A DNA stretch of 64,000 nt from Diploscapter coronatus. Lineage: Eukaryota > Nematoda > Chromadorea > Rhabditida > Rhabditidae. Shown here piece by piece: positions 1-12,702 of this stretch (positions are counted from its first letter, which is position 1; every line of letters begins with the position of its first letter). The position numbers and the translations under genes were made by a program. The stretch lies in the NCBI GenBank assembly GCA_964036155.1, contig OZ038422.1, forward strand, positions 37,285,201 to 37,349,200, given 5' to 3'. The notes under the pieces are model-generated. The model had not been told where the DNA came from, did not search any database, and saw only the letters and a program-made list of their open reading frames with translations.

Positions 1-1
1 T

Positions 2-3000
2 TTTAAGGAGATGCGCTCGAAGGCAGGCTGGGCCAAGCTGCTCATTCTCTCGCTCGGCAAATTCAACACCATGGTGAACACATGAATAACGAATTTATCA
101 GAAATTCCTTTTTAGGATCCAAGCGAGAATGACCATTCCCTGGTGATCAACATGTCCTCTGAGACGATTATTGACGAGGGAGAGGAGTAAGCTAAATTTG
201 GATCTTCCACTAAAATTATGACCCGGAATCTCATCGTCTCTTTCTTCGTTCCATATGCTCAATAACTATCCTCTGCGGGGTTTCTCTTTCTCTGTTGTCT
301 TGTCTCAGAATTCCGAAGAGACGAGCAGAAAAATGGGGAAATGACAACTATTGTATGGAAACGACAGGAGACGTCGAAATTTCAATTCTCAAATTCGAAC
401 AGCCCTGATGAAAACGAACAATAATAAAACGAGTCATTCTCAATTGGTCTATGAAAATCGCAAACTTCATTTTTCAGATTGACTCCATCCAATTTCTGGC
501 AGTCGAAGCCATCTCGGTTCGAAGCCAACTACATTCTCTATTGTCTCAACGAGGATCTCAAGCCCTTGAGGGTCGAATTCGCAAATGACGACATGACTTT
601 GGTAAGAAAATACTATCTTTCCGCAATTTCGATCAAATATTGAAAATTTCAATTTAATTCAAAGATTGTAAATTCTGTGTACAATGGATCCTGTTGAGTT
701 GTTGATTTTGAAGATTTTTTCTTTCAGCTGAAAGTCACTCCGAACTGGAAGGACGAGTTCGAATACAGAGAGGAAACGAAGAACATGGTCAAAGAGTGAG
801 AATTCATCAACTTCTCGTCTGATTAATTTTCCCTGTTCAGAATTTCCGACGGAATATGCGGTGTGAGTCTGGTGTTCCGTGCTCTGGTCCGTCACAAGGC
901 CAAGTTGGTCGGACACAACTCGCTACTCGACCATATGTATCTCTATCAGGCATTCTACAGGAATCTCCCTGGTTTTTTTTTTCTTAAATCTAGCTCTTAG
1001 AGTTTCTGACATTAACATGTTAAGAATGACGACAAGATATGACGAAATAACTCATCTATCCATTGTCAAATAAAAATCAATGCGAAAGTTATTCTTGCTC
1101 AGACCTAAGGAGCACTTAAGCTAGGATCAAAATATACGAGAGTAGGCCGCAAGAGCAAAATGTACGTTATGACTTCATCACAAATTGTGAGCATTTTTGA
1201 AAAACCAAGGCTAGAGATCCAAAACTGAAGGAAATATTATAGGAGGTAGATCGCACAACCACCCTGACTTAAGTTCACCCTATGCCTGTTCTCGTTTTTT
1301 TCTTTCCTTTATCAGCGAGGATAGGTGCACTATCTCGTCATTTCTTGCCGTCTTTCTTAATACGTCAGTGCCAAAGACTCGAATGCTTGCTGAAATCATC
1401 AATTTGATGAAAAATTATCCTTTACAGAGACCTATGCTGAATGGAAGAAGTCGGTCAGCAACAACTTCTCCACCATTTTCGATACCAGGATCTTGGCCAA
1501 GGAGATGGCAAAGGTAAACCAACGTGGCCTTCAAGTCACTCGAATAGTTCTGAATTTCATTACAAGAAAAACTGTATCTTCTGATGAAATGAACGATTTC
1601 TTTCAGGTTCTGAGTGAATACGGCCAGAGGGAACACGCGCTCCACTCTCTCATCGCTTTCTTCGCAGAGTGCCATTCTTTCGAAATTCTATGATTTCTAA
1701 TTGGCATTTTAGGCCACGAAGCAGGTTACTGCTGCCTCAAAAGATGTGTAAGATTCAGTACTTCTTGCCTGAAAGGGGAGACCATGGTAGGACCATTAAT
1801 TTACTTTTGTCTTTTTGGTTTGCAGAGTTTACCAGTAAAATTTAACGTTACAATACTCATTTCAACCCAAAAATGTAGTCAGATAAAAATATGAATTATT
1901 ACACGTTTTCTTGTTCATCTTTAAAAGGAAGAAAAGAAAAGTGGACAACACTCGTTTTTTTTTTTAAATTAAAATAAAACACATTTCTGAGATGGAGTGC
2001 ACTTTTCCAGGGTTTCATTTTTAATGGCTCTCACGACAATTTGTAATTCTCAAAACGAAATGTCTAAAAATGGCTTATTTTAAAATCGGATATGCAATTT
2101 GTTATTCCAGCTCTGAAGCTGCACAACTCCGCCTACGACGCAGCGATGACTGGGGAGATATTCTACAAGCTGTCTCTGATCTGCATGAAGGAAGCCAAGC
2201 TGCAGGACCTGTCTCTGGACCAGCTGGTGTCGTTCGTCTCTCCTCTCTGCGACAACCGCATTCCTCTGCCGCTCATCGATTCGTCCTTCTGCAATTTGGC
2301 AAGTCGAATTTTGATTCGGTGATCCTAAAAATTCTCCTTATTTTCTATCATTATAATAAGTTGGATTGAATAAGGCGCGAATGGAAATATGCGTAATATA
2401 GCATTGAAGAAAGTACGCAGAATGGGGGGTGCAAATTAGTTGCTGCGCCTTCCACAGCAACTTTTTCTCCTTCATTGTCATTTCGACGAAAAATCTATCC
2501 TCCTCATAACCAGTCTGTGTATTTCCGTTTGCGCGAACTTTCGTGTATCTTTAACAACATAAGAGAAAAAAATCAGAAATTTGATCATCTTTAGATCGGT
2601 CTTGATCCGGAAGGAGTCCGTCCAGATGTGATTCGCCTTGTGAAGAGACAGCCCGATTCCAAATTCACCAGTCTGCTGCCTCGCTATTTCTTCGGCTGTG
2701 CAAAGGCTGGAACATTCCAGATTTCTTCCTTATTTTCATCTTTCAGCCTTTCAGATCTGCTCTGCTAAAGTGTCGGATCTGCGCATCTTCCTGTCTGCAG
2801 CTCTGGGCTCGTTCCGCTTCGACCTTCGTCTCGTCGAGGACGGAAGGATTCTCGAGATTGCCACCAACACTGCCAGCACGTGAGAATCGACTTATAAATT
2901 TCGCACTATTAAAACGTTGAAAATTTGCACTTCTCCTTCATCTTCTTTCTGTAAATGCGTTTTTCACCTATCAATAATGATATTCGGTAGTTGTCACGGG

Positions 3001-3501
3001 CTCGTTTTAATTTCTCTTCTTTACCTACATTTTTAAACTTTAAAATACGAAAAATGCAGGAAGCCACTAAAATAGTTTTGAAATTATTTTTTTAATCTCA
3101 CTTATTCAGTTACGCCCACCTGTGTAGCTATTTCGGGAAGCATGACGACTTCGAGATCGTCTGCGCAGGCAGACAGACGAGGGGCGAGAGGGCGTTCGAG
3201 GAGAATCTGCTGGCCCACAGGGTCGAGAAGACGCTCAGAGAGAACAACTATAGCTACAGGCAAAACAATTGGTTAGTAACATTTTTTACCATTTCAATGA
3301 GACGTCTCTAAAATAGATGAGCTTCCTAATTTATTTGTTTCATTCTAGTTGTGCAAGTCCATCTAAAAATAATAAGCTTAAGAAACTACTTTCATCAAAA
3401 CTGATATTCCTTGCAGGCTTAGCCACACTTTCGTCATTCCCTTCACGAGTGCAGCCTTCTTTCTATCCTCTTACATCTTCTTCCGTAGATTCATCTACTA
3501 A
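2..3501 (+). CDS. PARN/PNLDC1-like 3'-5' exoribonuclease with C-terminal membrane anchor (5' part outside window)
   Basis: This is the 3' part of a DEDD-family poly(A)-specific ribonuclease (PARN/PNLDC1/PARN-1 group), enzymes that trim RNA 3' ends such as deadenylated mRNA or piRNA precursors. Exons that join in phase are 2-73, 116-186, 478-601, 728-795, 841-971, 1427-1513, 1607-1668, 1713-1747, 2111-2298, 2595-2697, 2747-2879, 3110-3271 and 3417-3501. The PARN signature is KLVGHNSLLDHMYLYQAFY, followed by FDTRILAK and later SAYDAAMTG, which carry the later catalytic Asp and the His/Asp region of the CAF1 nuclease fold. The first DxE motif must lie upstream of the window. The last exon encodes a hydrophobic stretch (SHTFVIPFTSAAFFLSSYIF) followed by RRFIY and stop. 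Family knowledge: PNLDC1 trimmers carry a C-terminal transmembrane anchor whereas canonical PARN does not, so I favour the trimmer-type assignment. The intron at 2299 begins GCAAGT (GC-AG). The 1668/1713 junction has a weak donor and is the least certain. Confidence 0.8.
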
Positions 3502-4259
3502 TGCACTAAAACCCCGAAACTTTCGTGAATTATGGACTTTTTTGGAATATTTATCGTCTTATCTTAATAAGTGATGTTCTTGGAATTAAACTTTAAATTT
3601 ATTCAAGTGGTATTATTAATTCTCATTAGAACGAGGTACGACTACAAGAAAATGGTGTGTAAAAGCAAGAGCATCGCTGGTGCGACCACAAGGACTCTCT
3701 CATTTTGCACTTTTCTTGTGGTCGCAGTCCGTTCTAAATGAGGATTAATAATACCATTTCAAATTAAAAATCAACAAACATTTCATAATCACTGGGCGGG
3801 CACTCGCCGGTAAAACAATAACTTAGCTAAAAATGAAGCCAACGATAGTCCCATAAAAGGGTAAATAAGGTGAAAATCAACAATAAAACGAAGGAAAAGA
3901 GAATAGCTATGACGAAAAAGACACCGAAAAAGTAAATAACAATAGACTATTTGACCATAAAGATTTGAGAACTTGTCTGTAAGAATTGAATAAGTTCGAA
4001 TATTTTGAGAGTTCAATTAAATTCTTACAAATTTCTACAAATTGCATTTGATGAAAAGTAGTAAAAAATCGAATGATTGTTTGCAAGAATTGAATAACGA
4101 ATGAGAAAATATCATTAGACCTTATTGCAAGATAGATTCTGAGAAATAACTTGTCATAAAAAAAGCTAACTAATTATAAAAAAAGGAGTTGGTTTGAATT
4201 ATATCTGCCACATAAAAAGAAAAGAAATGAAAAAGGAACTAACGATTTGAGTGAATAAC
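3502..4259. other. Convergent intergenic region between the PARN-like gene and isoleucyl-tRNA synthetase
   Basis: This stretch holds the two 3' ends of converging genes and no coding sequence I can support. The left half contains a foldback element (described separately). The right half, 3780-4250, is AT-rich and unremarkable. Confidence 0.6.
3604..3762. repeat. Foldback (inverted-repeat) element between converging genes
   Basis: Left arm about 3604-3660 and right arm about 3706-3762 are reverse complements over roughly 50 bp with a few mismatches. Landmarks are TGGTATTATTAAT at the left end against ATTAATAATACCA at the right end, then (C/A)GACTACAAGAAAA against TTTTCTTGTGGTCG. The loop (about 3680-3695) carries another copy of the GCGACCACAAG segment. 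I could not define a target-site duplication. It looks like a non-autonomous MITE-type element. Confidence 0.65.
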
Positions 4260-7200
4260 CTAATTGGTCTTTTCCTGAACGACGATGGTGGTTCCATAGA
4301 GGGACTCGACAGGGGTTGTCGGGTGGACGAGCTGTCCGGAAGGGGTGAGCAGATTTACGCGGCCACTCCACAGGCCAAACACTGAACGGACCTGAAAATA
4401 AGAGAAATTAGAGAATTTTACCGTCTTTGATTTGTTTATCTTTCAGAGGATCTCAATTTTTTGAAGTTTATGTGATTGTTTTCCGATTACTTTTCACTTC
4501 TCATCCACTTGGAGCTTGAAGGGCAGAGAAAGCGAGAAGTACACAAAGCGGAGAGCGAAAAGCATTCTACTAGATAGTGTTCTATTCGAAATGCGATAAT
4601 ATTTGAAACTACCGACAGAAGATACAATTTTCAGTTGAAAAATTTGAGTTTTCTAGACGAACCTCGTAGAGCAGCTCGCTGTAGTTCTCGATAGCCTGAC
4701 TTCCATCTTGGGTAACGAGTTTGAGCTGCACCTTCCGCTGTCCGCTCACCACTTCCACTGTCTCCTTGCCCGTCCAATTCCTCTTGATCTTCTCCTTTAC
4801 GTGGCTGTTTCCATTGCAGTTTTTGTTCGCAGCTGCAGGCGAGGCCGACTTCGCATTCTCACAGACCAACCACATCTAAAATCATGCATTTTCGACTTTT
4901 TGTTTGTTTTTTTTTTACTTTCTTGCTTAATTGAGAAAAAGAGGAATAAGATAAGAAGTCTTGTGTCATTGATTTTTTGAACTAATAGAAATCCCTCGGC
5001 TCACCGTAACTTGAGCGTCCTTGACATTGCTCGTGCTGTCAGCATCAGCCTTGACTCCGCTCGGCAACTTCTCGACTTTGATTGCAGTGCCGGTGCTCTT
5101 CGCGATGTCCTCTCTGCGACTCTGCACGATCTGGGCCAGTTGACAGTTAGCAGGCTCCACTAACACATAGGCAGTAGCTCCGTCGGTTGCGAGAATTTTG
5201 GCCTGTAAGAAATAGACTAGCTAGAAAAGTTCGATATTATTCAAAACTTAGATTAAGAATAATAAATTATACACAGATAAAGACTTGAAGCAGGGTGCAG
5301 ATTGAAGTACTCGAATTCAGTTACTCTTTGCAATATACAAAGTCAATAATCACCTATTGCATATTATTTTAGTTAAAGGGCTTTTCTTTTTTAAGTACTA
5401 ACCAATTTCCTGAGTTTCTGGACCCTGCTGCCGATCTCCCTGGCCAAGCCCTCCTCGACGAGTCCCTCATCCTCGGTCATGTCCACCATCACGATCGTCT
5501 TCGCATCCGAGTGCGTTTCGAATCTGCCCGCCTCGGCACTGCCCCCGGCTGTCGTATTCGCATACGACACAGACACTTCTTCCGAGGTCAGTTCGTGGCC
5601 GAGCACCGTCATTTTGCCTGAATCGGACAAATCAACATCGATCGAAATATAAGAGGTGACGTATATTTATTATAATGTTGCTTCTCATATGTCTTATGAT
5701 CAATATGGCATCATAGTGTAGCCAAATAAATGACACTTTATGACGCGATGTTGCACAACTATGATATCATAGGTAGCTTTTCGTCATGAAAAGACGAGAC
5801 TAATACCTCAAATTGAATCGTTTTTAGCGATATTGGAGGATAGAGGGGAGCAAGTTAAATCATAGCGAGACCATTTTCTTCTATTGTTTTTACTTTTCTC
5901 AGTTTCTCTAATTTTTTTTTCGAGGGATAAGGTTTATCTGAACATATCATATAGGAAAAATCATACCACTGATCAAGAATTGCTCGAGCTCCTGTTCAGT
6001 GACCTGGTTCTTCAAATATTCGGTCACCTTCTTCTGGTCTCCCTTCAGACGGGCTCCGAGCAGACGGAAATTCGGATCAGCCTGAAAAAAATCCAATGAA
6101 AAAAGCAATTTAATTGTTCTCCTTGCCTTGAGAGTGATGCCATATTTGTGTTTGTCCTGTGACAGAGTGAGAGATTTGACGTTGAGTTCAGAGAGAACAT
6201 AGGACTCGAGACTCTTCACGTCTTCCAGGAACTGAGAGTCGCGATTGATCACCACCATTTCTTTCAAAGGATACTGAAAATTAGAAATAAATTTTTTTTA
6301 ATTTGTAGACTTAATAGATGAAAGTTCATTCAGAAATTTAACGAAATTGAAACCAAAGATTTTGATATAAGAAAAAGACATTAAAATTAAGGAACGGAGA
6401 GGGTAAATTTATCGAACAGATTGAAACACGAAAATTTCTGTTTATTCCTGGTTCATTCATCTCCTCTGCATAAATCATAAAACGTTTCTAACCTTGACAG
6501 GAACAGCCTTCCTCTCCCTGAGGACTCTGACCAAGTCGATGACATCCCGCATGGCCTGCACTCTCCTTTCCACGTTCTTGTCGATCACCTGCTCATTTGC
6601 CTGCGGCAACAGCATGTAATGCACCGATTCTTCCTTGTCACCGGAAATCTGAAGCCAATTTATTGCGAAAAATTCTTGTGAAGCATAACTTGGAATTCGC
6701 ATGAAAAGACAAATGAGACATGAGCTAGAAAAATGTTTTTTTTTTCACTACTATTTGTCATGCTTTGTCGCGTAACGTAAGCAGATTACAGATTCCAAGT
6801 TGCAAAAGAAGTCACCTTTCTGAGATTCTGCCAGATGTACTCGCAGAAGAATGGACTGAAAGGAGCCATGAGTCTGACGATGGCGAGCAGCACGTGGCTC
6901 AGGGCTGACATCGCGTGAAGCTGCTCGGAAACGCCATCTTCACCCTCAAAATTGTCTTCGTTTTCTATGTGAAATTATTGGAATTCATGATCAATCCTCT
7001 TAGCGAAATGAAAGATATAATTACCTTGATTCTCTTCCTGTTGAGTCTGATGTAGCAGTTGGTGAGGATCTCGAAGAATTTTGTCAGAGGAACCACGACA
7101 GCGTAGAGGCGATAGCTTAAACAATATTCTTTTCTTAGAGAAGAATCCAATTTTTAGACTAACGCAGCCATTTCATTTCTGACGAACTGAATGAGTGAGT

Positions 7201-10200
7201 TGGTGAAGGACTCGATCCACTTGTCCATCACATTCTCACTGCTTGTCGGGGACTGCATCGAGAACGTCTGACCGGTCTCCTGAAATGGCAAATTAGCGAG
7301 ATAGAATTATGAAAATGGCGATTAGGAAACGGATTACATATTGATATTTGCGAAATTGGATCACGATTTGATCCCTTTTTCTGCATTATTACTTTCATGG
7401 TATGCCTTTGCAAAATGATTTTGAAATCGAGTAACTAACATGTTCGTAAAGCTGGACATTCTGAATGAGGAAGCGATAGGCATTGAACCAGGGCAGGAAC
7501 ACATCCTTCAGCAGCTCGTGCACTCCTTCTTCTCTGAAAAGAAAATCATAGACGTGAAAATCGATGAAATAGTAGAAATAATAGAATCGAATATAATCAA
7601 ATTTCTGAATGTTCGGAAACGTGGTGGAAAACTTCATGTTTATTCAGAATCTCGCTGTATCTAGATACTCATTCCGAAAAGGCAAAAGAATTTAATTACC
7701 TGAATTTGAGATTTTCCCCTCTGACGACAGGCGAGTTGATGAGATAGAGTCTGAGCGCGTCAGCCCCGTACTTGCTGACGATCTCCATCGGGTCGGGGTA
7801 GTTCTTCTTTCTCTTCGACATCTTGCTGCCGTCCGATGCGAGCACGAGGCCGTTGCAGATCAGGTTCTGCAAATTGGGTATATAGCTGTGACAAAACTCG
7901 GGATCATTCGTAATTCTGAATTGAGTCTGGTGTGTCACGCATGTCGTGGACAAATTTGAATGAAATTCTACTTGAACTCAGTTAAGTTTACGATTATTGA
8001 TCATACCAAGCTCATTCACAAGCAAGATTTTCTAAACCTTCAACCGCCACTGAAGTTTCAATAATGAAAGTCAATCTCAGTTTTTTTTTAATCATTTTTG
8101 GATGTATTTAGTGAAAAAATACCTTGAAAGGCGGTTTTCCGAAGAGAGCGGTCGAGAGAACGAGCAGCGTGTAGAACCAACCCCTAGTCTGGTCGATGCC
8201 CTCCGCAATGAAGTCTGCAGGGAAGTTCTCCTCGAACACTTTCCTGTTCTCGAATGGATAGTGATTTTGGGCATAGGGCATAGAGCCCGATTCGAACCAG
8301 CAGTCGAACACCTGCAAAACAGGCAACACATGAAATAGCACTAATTCGGAAAAAGCTCACCTCAGAAACACGTTTGAGGACACCTTTGCCCATCTTGCTG
8401 GGAATCGTGATGTGGTCGACGCTGAAAGTGCGAGTTTATTCCAATTTCAAAAATATGAATTTGATCTATAATAATTTTTCCTGGGAGAAAAAAATGGAAA
8501 AGATTAGATGTTCATGAACCTGGTTTTGTAGAAAAAAAAACCAATTTTAAAACTGGAACTTTGATAACTTCCAGTGAGAAAAAAACTCAACTTGTACTTT
8601 CAACAAGTGGCTGGCTTACTTTTCCCTGTGCAGATCAGTGATCTTTTGCCCGGACAATTCCTCCAGTTCCTTGATGCTGCCAATAGCCACGATCTCCTCT
8701 CCATCGTCAGACACCCACAAGTTGATGGGCGTGCCCCAGAAGCGGTTGCGCGATACGGCCCAATCGCGCGCGTCCTTCAACCAATTCGCAAAGCGCTTCT
8801 CCTTCACGAAGGCAGGAACCCTAAAGAATGACAAATGAATGATACACGACCAAATTGGACTATTCGCTTTACTATTTGTAAAAAAAAAAAAGAAATCTTA
8901 TCCTGCGCCAATTCTTTCCCAAAAATCGAGAAAGATAGCAAATTCTGACAGCTAAAAATAAAAGATAAATTGGCTTTTACTATATTCAGATTAAAATTTT
9001 CGCCAGATACTACTACTTTCTCTTACTATTGCCTCTCTTCCATCTCCTTTTCATCGGGGTTTAGCAAACAGCGAAATTCATTTTCACCGAAATTACCGAG
9101 TTTTAGAAAACACTAGGGTTGCAAATTTGAGAGACCCGATCGAACATTGCGACTGACATGAATATAAGAGAGGCAGAAAATGAAAAAATAGCATAGGGGA
9201 TATAGAGTGCAAAAGAAGCGTGAAGGGAAGAGAGGAAAGCCCTGTTGGGTTTTATTCGGATCTAAATTTGCAACCCTGGAAAACACCATAAAATAAAACA
9301 AATGAAAATTTCCTTACCAGTAAGTCTGATCATTGTTGGCGAGCAATTTAGGAACGATGCTTTCGACTCGAATGAACCAGGAGGGAACTGCCTTGTAGAG
9401 CAGGGGAGTGTCCGAACGCCAGCAGAACGGGTACGAGTGTTTCACCTGAAGACAACAAATGCAGTGTAATTATTGATAGGACGGTCGGAATTTTATTTTT
9501 ATCAGATTTTGCTAGTCCTTGCAATCTGTTTGTTAGTTAGACTTTTTCATTTTATGCTCGCATAAGCAACTCCACTCGAAAATATTTCCTTCTTTACCTG
9601 ACTTTCCTTGACCAAATTTTCCATTTCCTTGAGTTTCTTGACTATCAGTTTGTCTGCGTCCTTCACGTACATCCCCTCAAAGTCAGTCACTTCGCTCGTG
9701 AACCTGCAAAATATTTTTTTAAGGAAAAAAACAAGTTTTCTAAAGAATTCAATCAGCTTAGCGACAAATCGTGAAGAAAGTTCGCAGTTTTTATTTTTGC
9801 CGTTCACAATTCTTTTACAAACTTTGAAATTTCCAAGAATCTGCTAGAATATTGCAAAATTCACGATTTTTCTTTCAGTCTATCCTGTTTAAGCTTTCTG
9901 GTGTATTTCACTAATTGATAAAAAAAAAAAGAAAGATTCCACTCACTTTCCCTTCTCATCGACAGGGCAGACAATTTTCATGTCTTTTGTGATGATACCA
10001 TGTTCCAGACAAGTGGCGAAATCGATCTGAAAACATAACATAGCAATATACGAATTTCTTGAAAGAATGAATTCTCGCCTCTCCAAAGTAGGGAGCCTGA
10101 TGAACGACTCCAGTACCCTGATCTGTAGTGACGAATGTGCCTGTCACGACTCGGAATGCACCCCGCTCCTGCTTCAGATGCGAGAAGTAGGGGAACAGAG

Positions 10201-12442
10201 GCTGGTAGGTCTTGCCCTCGAGAGCCTTGCCCTTGAACTGAAATGAAAACGTTCAAAATGAGAAGTGGGATAGAAGAAAAGAAATGAAGCGTTTCGGATA
10301 ATCAAGATTGGACAAGATATCTATCAACGATATCCGGAATTTCAATCCTCAAAGTTCCGAATTCGTAGTCGAATTTTCAAGCCCTAAAATCTTCGAAATT
10401 TCGATTCTTTTCTGGATTAAAAATGTGCTGACCTTCCCGGTACTTACAAATAAAATAGATTAAAAATACCTTCTCGATAATTTTCAAGTTCTCGTTCTTC
10501 AGCTCAGGTAGACGCACTTCCAGCATGACGTATTCCACATTCGTGTTTTTGTCTGAAAATTGAATGGCTTTATCTCCTCTCTCAAGTATTCGAATGAATG
10601 CCTTTTGCCACGACGTATTCGAGATCGGGATGGACGCAGATGGCTAAGTTGGAGGGCAGCGTCCAGGGAGTGGTCGTCCAGGCGACCAGCAGACGGTTAG
10701 GGTTCTCGTCCAGACGCAGACCCACGAATACTGCAAAATTCCGCCATTTACTTCTTTTTTTAAATTAACGACTTTATTCGTAAAAGTACAGGAAGAATTG
10801 AATGATTTTCTCAAGATATGAAAAAGGGATTGCAGATACATGCCTTTACAAGCCTTATCCTTCGAAAAAATGGGAAAAGAGGGAAGTGAGCTAGAACGAG
10901 AAGTAGACAGTTTTTCTCTCGCCCAACTAAGCTAACGCAGGAATCTTTCAAAGGATAAGACACGTGTAAGGCCGTGGGTGGAAGAGAAAAAAAACACATT
11001 TGGAAATTTGAACTACCCGCAGGATCGACGACGTCCTTGTAGTTCTGTCCGGCTTCGAAGTTCGACAGAGGGGTTGAGCAGGCTGTCGAGAAGGGCATCA
11101 CCTGAAATGAAAGATCCTTCCTATTTTATTCATATACGACAACATACTTTGACTCCTCTGTAGACGAGCCCCTTCTTGAAGAGCTCGCTGAAGGCCCACC
11201 AGATACTCTCCATGAACCAGGGATACAGCGTCTTGTAGTCGTTGCGGAAGTCGATCCAACGACCCACTCGACCCACCGACTCTTCCCATTCCTCAAATTA
11301 CAGTCGGTTTTTATAAATGATTGAAAATTGAAAAAAAAAAAAAAAACCCGTTATCATCATCAATTACTGAAAATATTTTCTGCCCTCTGTAACTCAGCAA
11401 CCATGATCATTTGTAAACTACTCCCGATTTCCGCAAAAACGCTCTTTGATTGATATGGCATATGGCATACAAATGGATATGGGTGTGATTAACGGAGGTC
11501 TACATTTTCAGCTCCGAACTTTTTTCTTATTATACCATAGAAAAAAATGAATTTCCTTGTTATTAAAAATCTCGAACCTTAGAATATCTCATGACGATCT
11601 TCCTGCACTCGGCATTGTACTTGTCGATTCCCATTGCGAGAATGTCTGCAGGCCCGTTTATGCCGAGCGTCTTGTCGACCTCGAACTCCACGGGCAGACC
11701 GTGAGTGTCCCAGCCGAAGCGCCTCTCCACGAAGTACCCATTCTGGTGCGCCCAGCGAGTCACTACGTCCTGTAAAGGCAAATTATTGTTTAACACAGAA
11801 ATCCCAGGCTCTTCAAGTTTTGATCCGAAATGAGTATTCCCTAGTGAACACCTTCTTCGACAACAGGAAACCATGTGTTAAAGTATTTCTGGCCCTCTGG
11901 CTTTTATCATCGCGATGTTACCGTCACTGTTTGGGTTCGTCGCCGATTTTGCATTTTTATTTATTCCCTGCTTGAATACTCACTCACTCACTCACCCTAA
12001 AAACTGGTCAAATATCCGAGCTGTGGCGGTGACAAATTTAGGGAGCCAATATTTCTTACAAGTGAATTTCAAATCGTTGTTCGCAGAAACTCAGTCTTCG
12101 CTTCAAAAGTCGGCATTTTGAAATTCACCAATGGTTTTTTTTTTTTTAATTTGAGCTTTTTCAGTTATTTACTCCTTTCTTCGATTAGACTACCTTAATA
12201 GTTCCAGCGAGAATGTGACCGTAGTGGGGGAGTCCAGTGGCGAAGGGAGGTCCATCGAAGAACGAGTACCGAGGACGGTCTTTGGACAGTCTGCAAGTAA
12301 GTGGATTCAGTCAGGATTGCACAGAAGGAATGGCTTACTCGACGGATCGCTCGAAGACCTTGTCCTGCCTCCACTTGGCCAGAATCTTCTCCTCCTCCTG
12401 TGCGAAGTTGATGTTGTCCGGCACTGTCGACAGGCTGCTCAT
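4260..12442 (-). CDS. iars-1: Isoleucyl-tRNA synthetase, cytosolic
   Basis: Class Ia aminoacyl-tRNA synthetase that charges tRNA-Ile with isoleucine in the cytosol. The start is the ATG at 12440-12442 ([20 protein letters not shown]); the stop is TAG at 4260-4262. First exons are 12339-12442, 12194-12290, 11578-11769, 11148-11291 and 11017-11101; about 26 exons give roughly 1,190 residues, close to animal cytosolic IleRS. Domains visible: the HIGH-type signature in [11 protein letters not shown] near residue 60, [11 protein letters not shown] in the editing (CP1) region, [15 protein letters not shown], the KMSKR loop in [14 protein letters not shown] near residue 600, then the anticodon-binding domain ([12 protein letters not shown]) and the eukaryote-specific C-terminal extension ([19 protein letters not shown]). 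The neighbour at 12703 is divergent, sharing a 260-bp promoter region. One junction, near 10601, appears to need a GC donor (GCATTC). One long intron carries a hAT-like MITE. Confidence 0.93.
9114..9278. mobile_element. hAT-like MITE with 8-bp target-site duplication, in an IleRS intron
   Basis: A 165-bp non-coding element with 15-bp terminal inverted repeats, TAGGGTTGCAAATTT at 9114-9128 and AAATTTGCAACCCTG at 9264-9278, differing only at the outermost base. It is flanked by exact 8-bp direct repeats GAAAACAC (9106-9113 and 9279-9286). Family knowledge: hAT transposons make 8-bp duplications and often have ends of the form (C/T)AGGG, so this is most simply a non-autonomous hAT derivative. 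It contains no transposase. Confidence 0.82.
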
Positions 12443-12702
12443 TTCCAAGCTGAATTGCACGCTCAATCACGGCGCGTGTATATAAAACGAAAACGGTATT
12501 GTGAAAAATTGCGAACAAACTGGGCAGATTTTCCAAATCTGATGAAAAATGAGCAGTCCCCAAAATGCAGGTGTCAGTTATAGTATTCGTGCAGTTTTAC
12601 TCTGTTCGTTTGTGGTGCACAGCGTTCGTTTTTATTCGTTGTGTTTGTTTTCTGCCACTTGCTCTTGCTTTCTAAGTTTTAATTTTCAGTCGGAATCTCG
12701 AC
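12443..12702. promoter_or_regulatory. Divergent intergenic region driving IleRS (-) and TFAM-like gene (+)
   Basis: Only 260 bp separate the two start codons, so both promoters and 5' leaders must fit here. A TTTTCAG acceptor at about 12684-12690, just before the + strand ATG, could be a trans-splice or 5'-UTR acceptor. I see no clear TATA box or other defined element. Confidence 0.4.

Noticed and set aside
116..190. Apparent end of a separate upstream gene at a TAA (188-190)
   Set aside because: A GTAAGC donor begins at 187, and exon 116-186 joins in phase to 478, continuing the PARN-type sequence; the TAA is intronic.
5660..5780. Possible palindrome around ATCATAGTGTAGCC / CACAACTATGATATCATAG in an IleRS intron
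   Set aside because: Matching is patchy and no consistent arms or duplication could be defined.
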